Shown here in pieces: positions 7,052 through 15,193 of a stretch of DNA of 32,339 bases. This stretch comes from CAYYJM01 sp964471755. GTDB taxonomy: Bacteria; Planctomycetota; Planctomycetia; Gemmatales; Gemmataceae. The position numbers and the translations under genes are program-made. The notes beneath the pieces were generated by a model, which was not told the origin of the DNA, did not search any database, and worked only from the letters and a program-made list of their open reading frames with translations. Numbering within the stretch: the stretch's first letter is position 1; the number at the start of each line of letters is the position of its first letter. Where the stretch lies: contig CAYYJM010000038.1 of assembly GCA_964471755.1 (NCBI GenBank), forward strand, positions 1 through 32,339, in the 5' to 3' direction.

Positions 7052-8728
7052 ATGCATTCGAGCCTGGAAGTGACCGGCGGTTATCGCAATCTGATGGCGG
7101 CCTTCACGGCCACGACCGCCCGACGTGGCAGCGATCCGGCCCTGAGCTGGCCCGCCGCCGACTCCTCGACCGCGTCGTTGACCTGGGCGGATTACCGGGC
7201 TCAGGTGGCTCGCGTGGCCGGGGCCCTTCGCGCCGTCGGTGTCCGGCCGGGCGAGCGCGTCGGCATCCTGTCGGAAAACCGCTTCGAGTGGCTGATCGCC
7301 GACCTGGGCATTCTCGGGGCTGGGGCCGTCACGGTGGCTCCGCACGCGCCCCTGGCCGCCCGCCAGGTGCAGTTCCAGCTGCGCGATGCCGAGGTCGCCT
7401 GGCTGATCGTCTCCAACGCCGAGCAGTTGGCCAAGATCGACCAGGTGCGGAGCGATCTGCCGGACCTGCGCGGCGTGGTCGTGTTCGATCCGACCGCGGC
7501 CCGCCCGGAGGTCGAGAGCTGGGAGGCGTTCCTCCAGCGGGCTCCGGCGGAATCGGCCATCCTGGACGAGACGGCTGACTCTGTCCACGGTGACGACCTG
7601 GCCGGCATCCTGTACACCTCCGGGACGACGGGCAATCCCAAGGGCGTGATGCTGACGCATGCCAACCTCCTCAGCAATGCCGGGGCCATGCTCCAGATCT
7701 GCCCGGCCGCTCCCGACGATCTGATGCTCAGCTGGCTGCCCTACACCCACATCTACGCCCGGACGGTCGATCACTACAAGGCCGTCCTGAGTGGTCTGCA
7801 CCTCTATCTCGCCCCGTCCGCGGAGGCGGCTCAGACGCTGCTCCCGCTGGTCCAGCCAACCCACATGTCAGCGGTGCCGCGTCTGTATGAGAAGATGCTG
7901 ACGACGGTCGGCGGAGCCACCGACGCGGACTCGGCCCGTCGGCTGCGGGAGCTGTTCGGCACGCGGGTTCGGTGGTTCTCGTCCGGCGGAGCCCCGCTGC
8001 CTCCGGCGATCGCCGAGACGTACCGTCGCTGCGGCGTGCTGGTCCTCCAGGGCTACGGCCTGACCGAATCGTCGCCGGTCATCAGCTTCAACCAGCCCGA
8101 GGCGTACCGGCTCGACACGGTCGGCCGGGCCATTCCCGGCGTCGAGGTCCGCATCGCCGACGACGGTGAGATCCTGACCCGTGGGCCGCACGTCATGAAG
8201 GGCTACTGGAAGAACCCCGAAGCGACGGCCGCGATCCTCCGGGAGGGCTGGCTCCACACGGGCGATCTCGGCTCCCTCGACGCCGACGGCTTCCTGAAGA
8301 TCACGGGCCGAAAGAAGGAGATGATGGTCCTGTCCAACGGCAAGAAGATCGCACCGACGAACGTCGAGGGGCTGCTGGTCGCCGATCCGTTCATCGAGCA
8401 GGCGGTCGTCCACGGCGAGGGGCGAAACTTCCTGACGGCCCTGCTGGTGCCGGCCTGGGACGCCGTCCGCCGCGAGCTGCGCCTCGACGCGACTTTCCCG
8501 GCCGAGGAACTGGCTCGCCTTCCGGTCGTGGAACGACTGCTCACCGAGCGGATCGCCCTGGCCCTGTGCGATCTGTCGCCGATGGAACAGGTACGCCGAT
8601 TCGTGATCCTGGCCGAGCCGTTCTCGGTGGCGCGCGAGGAACTGACCGTCAGCCTGAAGCTGCGCCGCGAGGTGATCCTGCGGCACAACGGCGATCGCCT
8701 GGCGGCACTGTACGAGAAGGGAGCGTGA
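7052..8728 (+). CDS. AMP-forming long-chain fatty-acid--CoA ligase family protein
   Basis: This adenylate-forming ligase activates a carboxylic acid, probably a fatty acid, to acyl-AMP and then acyl-CoA. The 558 residues carry the full motif set: YTSGTTGNPKG (188-198, phosphate-binding loop), GYGLTESSPVI (334-344), GWLHTGDLG (399-407), and ITGRKKEMMVLSNGKKI with the C-terminal lysines. The compact linker and the TGRKKEMMVLSNGKKIAPTNVE stretch resemble the FadD15/FAA-type long-chain group rather than acetyl-CoA synthetases. No signal or membrane segment is visible, so it is cytoplasmic or peripheral. GGAGG lies 7 bases before the ATG. It is transcribed alone, divergent from the hydrolase-like gene. 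The chain-length specificity cannot be read from sequence alone. Confidence 0.93.
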   Translation: MHSSLEVTGGYRNLMAAFTATTARRGSDPALSWPAADSSTASLTWADYRAQVARVAGALRAVGVRPGERVGILSENRFEWLIADLGILGAGAVTVAPHAPLAARQVQFQLRDAEVAWLIVSNAEQLAKIDQVRSDLPDLRGVVVFDPTAARPEVESWEAFLQRAPAESAILDETADSVHGDDLAGILYTSGTTGNPKGVMLTHANLLSNAGAMLQICPAAPDDLMLSWLPYTHIYARTVDHYKAVLSGLHLYLAPSAEAAQTLLPLVQPTHMSAVPRLYEKMLTTVGGATDADSARRLRELFGTRVRWFSSGGAPLPPAIAETYRRCGVLVLQGYGLTESSPVISFNQPEAYRLDTVGRAIPGVEVRIADDGEILTRGPHVMKGYWKNPEATAAILREGWLHTGDLGSLDADGFLKITGRKKEMMVLSNGKKIAPTNVEGLLVADPFIEQAVVHGEGRNFLTALLVPAWDAVRRELRLDATFPAEELARLPVVERLLTERIALALCDLSPMEQVRRFVILAEPFSVAREELTVSLKLRREVILRHNGDRLAALYEKGA

Positions 8729-8763
8729 TTCGAGTCCGGGCGTCTGCGTGGAAACCGGAGCCA

Positions 8764-9171
8764 TCACGCCCCCAGCGACTCCAGCCAGGGTCGGGCCACG
8801 TCGTAGAACCAGTCGGTCTGATAAATCGCCTCGCCCAGGCCGAAGGACGCCAGGTTAGCCACGATGATCACCGCGTAGTCGCGTAGGCGCTCCCGGATCG
8901 TCACTGCCAGGTCGGAGTGGAAGGCGAGCCAGAAGAGAACGCATTCCGCCAGCGGCGCAAACGTCTCGGCGACCAGCAGGTAGAGCCAGCGATCCTCCAG
9001 CAGTTCGGGCAGGACGAGGACGACCACCGGATAGGTACACAGCGTCAGCCAGAAGCCGGCGAAGAGACGCCGACCGAGCGAATGCCGCCGTGACAGACCC
9101 AGCAGCAGGATCGGCAACTCGACCGCGACGGTGAAGAGATAGCCGATCGGAAAGAAGATCCACGGGTTCAT
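8764..9171 (-). CDS. Small polytopic membrane protein, unknown function
   Basis: The 135-residue hydrophobic protein has about four membrane segments: IFFPIGYLFTVAVELPILLLGL, an FWLTLCTYPVVVLVLPELL segment, LYLLVAETFAPLAECVLFWLAF, and AVIIVANLASFGLGEAIYQ. Acidic residues inside the membrane segments (VAVELP, LLVAETFAPLAEC, GLGEAI) are notable. I do not recognise a family. Its ATG lies 6 bases after the stop of the 345-residue membrane protein, so the two are very likely co-transcribed and may form one complex. It is the last gene of a three-gene operon. Confidence 0.8.
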   Translation of the reverse strand: MNPWIFFPIGYLFTVAVELPILLLGLSRRHSLGRRLFAGFWLTLCTYPVVVLVLPELLEDRWLYLLVAETFAPLAECVLFWLAFHSDLAVTIRERLRDYAVIIVANLASFGLGEAIYQTDWFYDVARPWLESLGA

Positions 9172-9177
9172 GACGGC

Positions 9178-10215
9178 TCACAGGGCTCGGAGCAGGAACG
9201 GCACCTCGGCCAGGACGTGCAGCAGAGCGATGCTGAAATACAGATCGCGCGTCGTCGTGTAATCGACCAGGAAGCAGGCCCACAGAACGATCACGAGGCC
9301 GAGCCCGGCCAGGACCGTCAGCCACAGACCCCGCCGCCAGGCCGGGCCGTTGTTCGCCAGCGGCAGCCGCTCGACACGAAACGCAGCAAAGCCATACCCG
9401 ACCAGCGGGATGGCCACGATCCAGACGCCGTAGTGGAGCATCTCCAGAAAGGTATGCGTCGCCACCAGAAAGTGCGACGAGAAGCCGGCCAGGATGTCGG
9501 AGCCGGCATGGTGGACGATGGCCTCGTCCAGCGTGGTCGTCGTCGGCAACGGCGGCGCGGAACCGAGCCGGAGCCAGAGGACGCCGAGGAACAGGGGCAG
9601 CATCGCCAGGAAGAGGTACAGCGCCGGCAGCCACTCGGGCCGGCTACGCTTCAACTCGCGAGCCAGGAGCCAGAACGCCATCAGTGGATGAGCGTAGACC
9701 AGCGCCACACTGACGTAGAACGGTGACATCCAGTTGACAGCGATGAGCAGGAAGCAGGCGGGCCAGATCCAGCCCCAGTCGCGCCGCGGATTGATCCGGC
9801 TGCGCCACTCGACGAGGGTGGCGATCCAGAGCAGCAGGGCGGTGTTCCACAGGGCCAGGCCGTAGGTGGCCGACGTGTTCAGCAGGTAGCCGGTGCCGGC
9901 CAGCCAGATCAGAGCCCAGAAGGCGGCACAGAGCAGCAGAATACCGCCGAAGGAGAGCGAGAAGTAGCCGGTGAGCTTGCCCCAGCGAGCTGGCATCCGG
10001 GCGAGGAAGTAGCGTGTCTCGAGCCAGTTGTGCGGCCCGGCGAAGAGAAACACGGTGGCGATCGAGAAGGCGATCGGAGCCCAGCCCGCCAGCAGGGCCG
10101 CGGCGCTGGCCAGGGTCAGCGCGGCGACGAGGAACCCGGCTCCGGCGGCAAGCGACGGAGCGGGGGCCAGAGGCCCTTCTAGCGAAGGGCCGGCGGAGTG
10201 CGGGAGCGTACTCAT
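9178..10215 (-). CDS. Polytopic membrane protein with conserved-looking histidines, unknown function
   Basis: The 345 residues contain roughly eight to ten hydrophobic segments. Histidines sit in or beside membrane segments in motif-like contexts: AGPHNWLETRYFLARMP (His62), VYAHPLMAFW (His176), SSHFLVATHTFLEMLHYGVW (His248, 254, 261) and ALLHVLAEVPFLLR (His333). Such spacing is seen in membrane proteins that bind metal or haem, but no named motif such as the diiron boxes of desaturases is present. I do not recognise a characterised family. It sits 5 bases after the upstream gene's stop and 6 bases before the next start, so all three are one operon. A role in an envelope redox, metal or lipid process is a guess. 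Confidence 0.82.
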   Translation of the reverse strand: MSTLPHSAGPSLEGPLAPAPSLAAGAGFLVAALTLASAAALLAGWAPIAFSIATVFLFAGPHNWLETRYFLARMPARWGKLTGYFSLSFGGILLLCAAFWALIWLAGTGYLLNTSATYGLALWNTALLLWIATLVEWRSRINPRRDWGWIWPACFLLIAVNWMSPFYVSVALVYAHPLMAFWLLARELKRSRPEWLPALYLFLAMLPLFLGVLWLRLGSAPPLPTTTTLDEAIVHHAGSDILAGFSSHFLVATHTFLEMLHYGVWIVAIPLVGYGFAAFRVERLPLANNGPAWRRGLWLTVLAGLGLVIVLWACFLVDYTTTRDLYFSIALLHVLAEVPFLLRAL

Positions 10216-10220
10216 GGGCC

Positions 10221-10796
10221 TTACTCAGGCTTCGGTTGCGGCTGAGCTGGTGATGAGGTCGTTGGTTCCTTCCCCTTCTCGGCCGGGACGATCAAGTAGA
10301 CGTTCTGGTCGGCCGGATGCCGGTAGAACTGAATCGTCACGTTGGGACTCAGACCGACCTTCGCCGGCAACAGGACGGCCGGAAGAGGAGCAACCGGCTG
10401 GACCGGTGGACGGATCAGATCGGCGAAGAGCGAACCGCCCGCCAGGGTCAGACAGCCGATGCAGAGGATGGCCGCAGCGGTCCGCCCCTGACGGCCACGC
10501 AGGACCCAGAATCCGCCGGAGACGAAGGCCAGCGTCAGGGCAACGCCAACGACCAGGACCGATGGGTTGTCCAGCAGTGTCTGATCGCCCGGACGCGGCC
10601 CCGGATTCTTCGGCCCCATCAGCGCGACGGGAACCTTCAGAACCGGTTTCGTAGCCCTGGCATCCACCTGGACGACGAGCTTCGCCTCGGCCGACTGGAC
10701 GACGGCCGGCGGTTGCGGAAACGGAGGGACATTGGCTAGTGCGCTGGAGGTCAGGAGCAGAGCCACCAGTCCGGCGGCGAGAAAACGGCTCGACAT
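10221..10796 (-). CDS. Exported or membrane-anchored protein, unknown function
   Basis: The protein has 191 residues from the ATG at 10796, which has a GGAGG site 10 bases upstream; a longer frame to 10853 lacks a signal. The N-terminus MSSRFLAAGLVALLLTSSALA is a signal peptide. A Pro-rich stretch (NVPPFPQPPAVVQ) follows, then a short strand-rich segment (AEAKLVVQVDARATKPVLKVPVAL). Two membrane helices come next (VLVVGVALTLAFVSGGFWVL and AAAILCIGCLTLAGGSLFA), separated by RGRQGR. The C-terminal tail (VTIQFYRHPADQNVYLIVP) ends in a Pro/Gln/Lys-rich tip. No family is recognised. It is first in the operon with the two polytopic proteins, suggesting it is an accessory or assembly subunit of the same membrane system. 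Confidence 0.78.
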   Translation of the reverse strand: MSSRFLAAGLVALLLTSSALANVPPFPQPPAVVQSAEAKLVVQVDARATKPVLKVPVALMGPKNPGPRPGDQTLLDNPSVLVVGVALTLAFVSGGFWVLRGRQGRTAAAILCIGCLTLAGGSLFADLIRPPVQPVAPLPAVLLPAKVGLSPNVTIQFYRHPADQNVYLIVPAEKGKEPTTSSPAQPQPKPE

Positions 10797-10938
10797 GCGA
10801 GAGCCTCCTGGAAGACACGGAACCGAATGGTTCTGATCCCCCGATTGTACCACCGCTCCGGTCGCTGAACAGAGGGTCTTTCTCGGGTTGTTACATGGTC
10901 GAACGAGAATGACGCCTTTGACCGACCCTCGGTTCGCG

Positions 10939-10967
10939 TTGTGGCCAGCCGTCGTTCTGGCTACAAT
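10939..10967 (+). promoter_or_regulatory. Likely sigma-70-type promoter for the aminotransferase
   Basis: TTGTGG (10939-10944) and TACAAT (10962-10967) are separated by 17 bases. The predicted start is near 10974, about 55 bases before the ATG at 11030. It lies in the divergent gap 10797-11029. Confidence 0.5.
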
Positions 10968-11029
10968 CTGTCACCTCGATAGACCGGCCACTCTGCGCGT
11001 CGGTTTGGGTCGTACAACGAGGGTGCGTC

Positions 11030-12313
11030 ATGCCGTTTCCCGCGATGCTTGCTCGGTTCCTGGTCCGCCTGGGCCTGGGGCACTACCTGCCCGGGGTACG
11101 TCGGCATCTCGCGGGGCATCCGGAAGTGCTGCGTCACCTGAGCGATACGGCCCTGCGCGTGCCGGTCGATCTGCTCGAACAGGTCGCCGCCGAGATGGAG
11201 ACGCCACCACCGCACGTCGTCGATCTCACCGCTGGCGCTCCCACATTCGATCTCCTGCCGACCGGGACGACCCGACTGCCGACCAACCGTCGCGGACTGC
11301 CTCCGTTGCCGGGTCTGCTCGAACTGCGTCTGGCCGTGGCCGAGCAACTCCTGCTCGGCTCCCGGCTCGCCTTCAACCCGGCCGAGGAGATCTTCATCAC
11401 CAGCGGCGCACTCGGAGCCATCCAGCTCGTCTGCGAGACTTTCGTCCGGAGTGGTCGAAGGGTGCTGCTGTGCGACCCGACCTCGCCAGCGTATCCGCTG
11501 GCCCTGCGCGGTTGTGGGGCCGGCCTGCGCTGGCTGCCGACCTGGGTCGAGAATGGCTGGACGCGCTTCCGACTGCACGACGTCGCCCGTCTGCTGCCTG
11601 GCTGCTCGCTCATCGTTCTGGTCGATCCTGGCAACCCCGCTGGCGGCGTGTTTCGGCCGGAAGACCTGGAACAACTCGCCTGGTGGGCCCGACGTTCCAA
11701 CGCGCTGATCCTCTCCGACGAGACGTTCCAGCGGTTCACCTACGGCTCGACGCCGGTGAGCATCGCCACGCTGCCGGAAGCCCGCACGCGGACCCTGACG
11801 ATCGGCAGCGTGAGCAAGAGCCATGCGTTGACGGCGGCCCGGGTCGGCTGGCTGGCCGGGCCTCGCCCCCTGATCCAGGCCTGCACCGCCGTGGCGGCCA
11901 CGCGGCTCCAGTTCGTGCCGACCCTGTCGCAGCTACTGGCCCACGCGGCGTTGCGGTCGTCGCCGGACTTGTTCGAGCCGCATCGGGAAGAGATCGCCGG
12001 CCGATGTGCCTTCGCCTGTGCCCGGCTGGAATCGCTGGGCCTGCCGGTCGTCCGCCCCTCGGCCGGGCTGTTTCTCTGGGTGCCGGTCTGGCAAGCGGGT
12101 CAGGATGGCCGATTGCTGGCGAAGCGTCTGCGCGAGGAAGAGAAGGTCGCCGTCACGCCGGGCGACCTGTTCGGACCCAGCGGCAAGGGGTTCATCCGCA
12201 TCAGCCTGGCCACGGACCAGGGACGGCTGGAGGAAGGACTCCATCGTCTGGCCCGCGGCCTGCAACAGGAAGAACCAGTGACGCCGCCCGTCGAGGCGAT
12301 CCGGGCGGCCTGA
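11030..12313 (+). CDS. PLP-dependent aminotransferase, class I/II (fold type I)
   Basis: The 427 residues carry the class I/II signature. The Schiff-base lysine is Lys263 in SVSKSHALTAARVGW, followed by the phosphate-binding Arg271. Asp230 (LSDETFQRF) should contact the pyridine nitrogen. Asn202 lies in DPGNPAGGVF, and the substrate-carboxylate Arg is in GFIRISLA near the C-terminus. The SGALGAIQL segment (about 125-133) supplies the cofactor phosphate loop. The enzyme is cytoplasmic and transfers an amino group between an amino acid and a 2-oxo acid. The overall layout resembles aspartate/aromatic aminotransferases, but the N-terminus (GLGHYLPGVRRHL) is longer than usual and the substrate cannot be told. 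It is transcribed alone and converges on the STN-domain gene with a 7-base gap. Confidence 0.9.
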   Translation: MPFPAMLARFLVRLGLGHYLPGVRRHLAGHPEVLRHLSDTALRVPVDLLEQVAAEMETPPPHVVDLTAGAPTFDLLPTGTTRLPTNRRGLPPLPGLLELRLAVAEQLLLGSRLAFNPAEEIFITSGALGAIQLVCETFVRSGRRVLLCDPTSPAYPLALRGCGAGLRWLPTWVENGWTRFRLHDVARLLPGCSLIVLVDPGNPAGGVFRPEDLEQLAWWARRSNALILSDETFQRFTYGSTPVSIATLPEARTRTLTIGSVSKSHALTAARVGWLAGPRPLIQACTAVAATRLQFVPTLSQLLAHAALRSSPDLFEPHREEIAGRCAFACARLESLGLPVVRPSAGLFLWVPVWQAGQDGRLLAKRLREEEKVAVTPGDLFGPSGKGFIRISLATDQGRLEEGLHRLARGLQQEEPVTPPVEAIRAA

Positions 12314-12320
12314 GTGCCGC

Positions 12321-13586
12321 TTATCGAAGGCCGATGCCGAGCATCATGTGGACCTCGGCCGTCTGTCGGACGACGATCGACATCGAGATCGGATCGAACG
12401 CGATCCGACCCAGGCCGCCGTTGGCCTGCCAGCTCAGGGGATCGATCGTCTGCACGATCATGTTCATCAGCTGGTAGATGTTCTGGACCGCCTGGAACTG
12501 ATTGACGAACGGACCCCAGTTGACATTGACGACCGAGACAAGGTCGCCGACGTAGTACGTTCGCGTCGAGAGCGTTTCCAGGGCTCCACGCTGCGTGGTC
12601 ACCTGGATGGTCTGGTCCTTGATGATGTAGGCCAGGCCCACCTCGGCGAGAACCTTCTTCAGCACCGTCCGGACCGTGACGCGCTCGGCCTTGAGCCGAA
12701 CCGGCGTTTCGCTGGTGATCTGCGCCTCGGTCAGGGCTCCCTGTGGCACGATGATCGGCTGACCGATCACCTTCTCCAGGTACGAGATCACCTCGCCGAA
12801 GGTCTGGCCGTCGAAGTTCGGCGAGATCGGCTTGTTGAGCGCCTCCAGGATGGCCCGCTCGGTCTTGGTCAGCTGCATGGCCGGCGAACGGCGCTTGGAC
12901 TTCTCGACCCAGTCCGCCGGGAGATTGTAATCCCGAGTGACCGGAATGTTTGCCCGCTCGATCTCGCGCTGAACGCCGAGGTAGCCAGTCTGCCGCTGAT
13001 CCTGGAAGCGACGGTTGTCCGCCAGCGCATCGTTGCGAGAGCCGATGAGGCCACCAGCCTGAACCGCAGGCGTGTTCGGAAAGCGCTGGTGCAGATCGTC
13101 CTGCATTTGCCGGGCGTCCCAGGTACGACCGGCGGCCCGCAGACTACGAATCTCCGCCAGGGAGCGCTCGATCTGGGCGGCCTCCTGACGCTGCCGAATT
13201 TCCTGATGTCGGCGAGCATCATCGATCGCCGGCAGGACCGGATTCTGACGGCTGGCATCGACGATTCGGCCCTGGAAGGCGCGCAGGCTCAGTTCCAGTT
13301 TGCGCTTCAGGGTCGCCTTCCTGGCCTCGGGCACGTCGGGAGATGCCTCGACGGTGGCCAGGGCGGTCTTCAAGATCTGGACGGCCTGGGCCGGATCGTT
13401 ACGGCCGATCAGGCCGGCGGTCCGGTCGGCATCCTTGACGGCCTGCTCGATTCGCTGGATCTCGATCTCCTGGCGTGCCCGGGCCTGGTCGAGCAGATCG
13501 GGCGCGGCCTGGGCGACAACCGGCCGAGGGGGTAGACCAGCGAGCAGAACGAGCGTCAGAACGGTGCAACCGCAGACCCGGTTCAT
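12321..13586 (-). CDS. Exported coiled-coil/STN-domain protein
   Basis: The 421-residue protein begins with a signal peptide (MNRVCGCTVLTLVLLAGLPP, cleavage near VVAQA). Residues about 30-170 are strongly helical and charged (ARARQEIEIQRIEQAVKDAD, RRHQEIRQRQEAAQIERSL), probably coiled coil or TPR-like. A secretin/TonB short N-terminal (STN) domain follows at about 256-332 (FDGQTFGEVISYLEKVIGQP, and VRTVLKKVLAEVGLAYIIKD). The C-terminus (VQTIDPLSWQANGGLGRIAF) resembles the next secretin-type N-domain, but no beta-barrel gate follows. It is thus not a full secretin. Planctomycetes have many such orphan STN proteins; their role is unknown. The GGGGAGGAG sequence before the ATG at 13586 supports the start. 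Confidence 0.87.
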   Translation of the reverse strand: MNRVCGCTVLTLVLLAGLPPRPVVAQAAPDLLDQARARQEIEIQRIEQAVKDADRTAGLIGRNDPAQAVQILKTALATVEASPDVPEARKATLKRKLELSLRAFQGRIVDASRQNPVLPAIDDARRHQEIRQRQEAAQIERSLAEIRSLRAAGRTWDARQMQDDLHQRFPNTPAVQAGGLIGSRNDALADNRRFQDQRQTGYLGVQREIERANIPVTRDYNLPADWVEKSKRRSPAMQLTKTERAILEALNKPISPNFDGQTFGEVISYLEKVIGQPIIVPQGALTEAQITSETPVRLKAERVTVRTVLKKVLAEVGLAYIIKDQTIQVTTQRGALETLSTRTYYVGDLVSVVNVNWGPFVNQFQAVQNIYQLMNMIVQTIDPLSWQANGGLGRIAFDPISMSIVVRQTAEVHMMLGIGLR

Positions 13587-13731
13587 GATGATGGCTCCTC
13601 CCCGAGGCGATTTGGCGCGGCAGACTCACTCTGTCAGGTTACCGCGCTCCTGGAGCGAACGCCAGCGTGAAGTGAACTTGCGCGGCCGGTGCGATTCGTC
13701 CTGGCGCGAAGGTCTGCGGAGCGGAGCGGTT

Positions 13732-15108
13732 CTACCCGATCAGAGCCCGCAGTTCGCCGACGAGAAAGTGCGAGCCGGTGGCACAGATCAGATCGTCCGG
13801 CCCGGCCTGGCGATGGAGTTCCTCCCAGGCCTCGGACACGCTCTCGCAGGCCAGGGCGGCATGGCCGTGATTGGCGAAGTGAGCGACGAGTTCGTCCGTG
13901 GCGACGGCGCGGTTGTTGGCGGAATAGCGGGTCACGACGACGGCGTGGAAGTGCGGAGCGAGGACGCGAACGATGCCGGCCACGTCCTTGTCATTGCTGA
14001 CGGCCAGCAGAAGCCAGCGTCGGCCCGTGCTGCCGCGAGCCGGGTTCATGCTGGTCGGCGACGGCTGCGGAAAGGATTCGGCCAGGGCCTGCACGACGGC
14101 CTGAGCCGAGGCGACGTTGTGGGCGCAATCGACCACGAGTAGCGGCGTGCGGCGCAGGATCTCCAGCCGGCCGGGCCATTCGACCCGGGCCAGGCCGCGA
14201 CGAATCGCCGTGTCATGGATGGCCCAGCCCCGGCCCTGGAGAACCTCGATGGCCGTCAGCGCGACCGCCGCGTTCACGGCCTGATGCCGACCGAGCAGGT
14301 TCAGTTCCAGATCGGTCCAGCTGCGCCGAGGAGTCCGCACGCTGAAGTGAGCCGGCTCGCTCCCGGTCGCCGTGACCTGACCGGGCCGAAAGTCGATCTG
14401 GAAATCGCGGTCCAGCTCAAACAGGCGCGAGTCCCGCTCGGCACAGACCCGCTCGATGACGGCGCGGGCTTCAGGAACGACCACACCGCTGACCGTGGGC
14501 CGACCGCGCTTGACGATGCCGGCCTTCTCGAACGCGATCGCCGCCAGGGTGTTGCCGAGCTGGCGGGTGTGGTCGAAACTGATGCTCGTGATCAGGGCTA
14601 CCTCCGGCAGGCAGACGTTGGTCGAATCGAATCGGCCGCCCAGGCCGACTTCCAGCACGGCGGCATCGACCCGACGACGGACGAAGTGCAGGAACCCGAC
14701 AGCCGTGGCGATCTCGAAGAAAGTCGCATCGGGGACGACATCGCACGCCTGCCGGATCTCGTCGAGCAGGATGGCCAGCTCGGCCGAGGTAATCGGCTGG
14801 CCATCCACACAGAACCGCTCGCGCACATCGTGCAGATGGGGCGAGGTGAACAGTCCGATGCGGTAGCCGGCCTGCTGGAGGATGGACGCCAGCATGGCCG
14901 ACGTCGAGCCCTTGCCCTTGGTGCCGGCGACGTGCAGGAGCCGCAGACGCTGGTGCGGATTGCCCAGGCGGGCGAGCAGCAGACGCATGCGGTCGAGCTT
15001 CAGGTCATTGGGCAGAGCCTGGCGATGCTCGTAGTTGGTGCGATCGTACCAGAAACGCAGGGCTTCGCTCAGATCCAGGTCCGGCGTGGAGAGCGAAAGT
15101 ACGGTCAT
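13732..15108 (-). CDS. folC: Bifunctional folylpolyglutamate synthase/dihydrofolate synthase
   Basis: FolC adds glutamate to dihydropteroate and then to folates, using ATP, in the cytoplasm. The 458 residues show the Mur-ligase-type pattern: the P-loop HVAGTKGKGST (59-69), FTSPHLHDVRERF (88-99, substrate loop), LEVGLGGRFDSTN (metal and ATP site), ITSISFDHTRQLGNTLAAIAFEKAGI, and a C-terminal domain with LLVVDCAHNVASAQAV. Length is slightly above the usual 420-430. It is downstream of the winged-helix/ATPase pair, 85 bases after that pair's stop, with a strong hairpin in between, so it probably has its own transcription. No strong ribosome site is visible before the ATG. Confidence 0.94.
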   Translation of the reverse strand: MTVLSLSTPDLDLSEALRFWYDRTNYEHRQALPNDLKLDRMRLLLARLGNPHQRLRLLHVAGTKGKGSTSAMLASILQQAGYRIGLFTSPHLHDVRERFCVDGQPITSAELAILLDEIRQACDVVPDATFFEIATAVGFLHFVRRRVDAAVLEVGLGGRFDSTNVCLPEVALITSISFDHTRQLGNTLAAIAFEKAGIVKRGRPTVSGVVVPEARAVIERVCAERDSRLFELDRDFQIDFRPGQVTATGSEPAHFSVRTPRRSWTDLELNLLGRHQAVNAAVALTAIEVLQGRGWAIHDTAIRRGLARVEWPGRLEILRRTPLLVVDCAHNVASAQAVVQALAESFPQPSPTSMNPARGSTGRRWLLLAVSNDKDVAGIVRVLAPHFHAVVVTRYSANNRAVATDELVAHFANHGHAALACESVSEAWEELHRQAGPDDLICATGSHFLVGELRALIG

Positions 15109-15134
15109 CGGTCAACTCGGCACGGAGGCAACGG

Positions 15135-15173
15135 AGCGAGGGCGAATTCTCAATGTAGGAATTCGCCCTCGCT
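15135..15173. terminator. Perfect 15-bp hairpin between the ATPase and folC genes
   Basis: AGCGAGGGCGAATTC (15135-15149) and GAATTCGCCCTCGCT (15159-15173) form a perfect stem with a 9-base loop. It begins 20 bases after the ATPase stop (minus strand). There is no T-run after it on the minus strand, while TTGTCTT follows on the plus strand. It may be a U-poor terminator or RNA 3'-end stabiliser for the ATPase operon. Confidence 0.5.
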
Positions 15174-15193
15174 TTGTCTTCGGCGAGTCGGGT

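Noticed and set aside
10888..12477. Plus-strand open frame overlapping the aminotransferase
   Set aside because: It uses a different frame over a gene with all catalytic PLP residues; the product is Arg/Gly/Pro-rich and motif-free.
12348..13535. Plus-strand open frame of about 395 codons
   Set aside because: It is antisense to the STN-domain gene, which has a signal peptide and conserved domain; the plus frame has neither.
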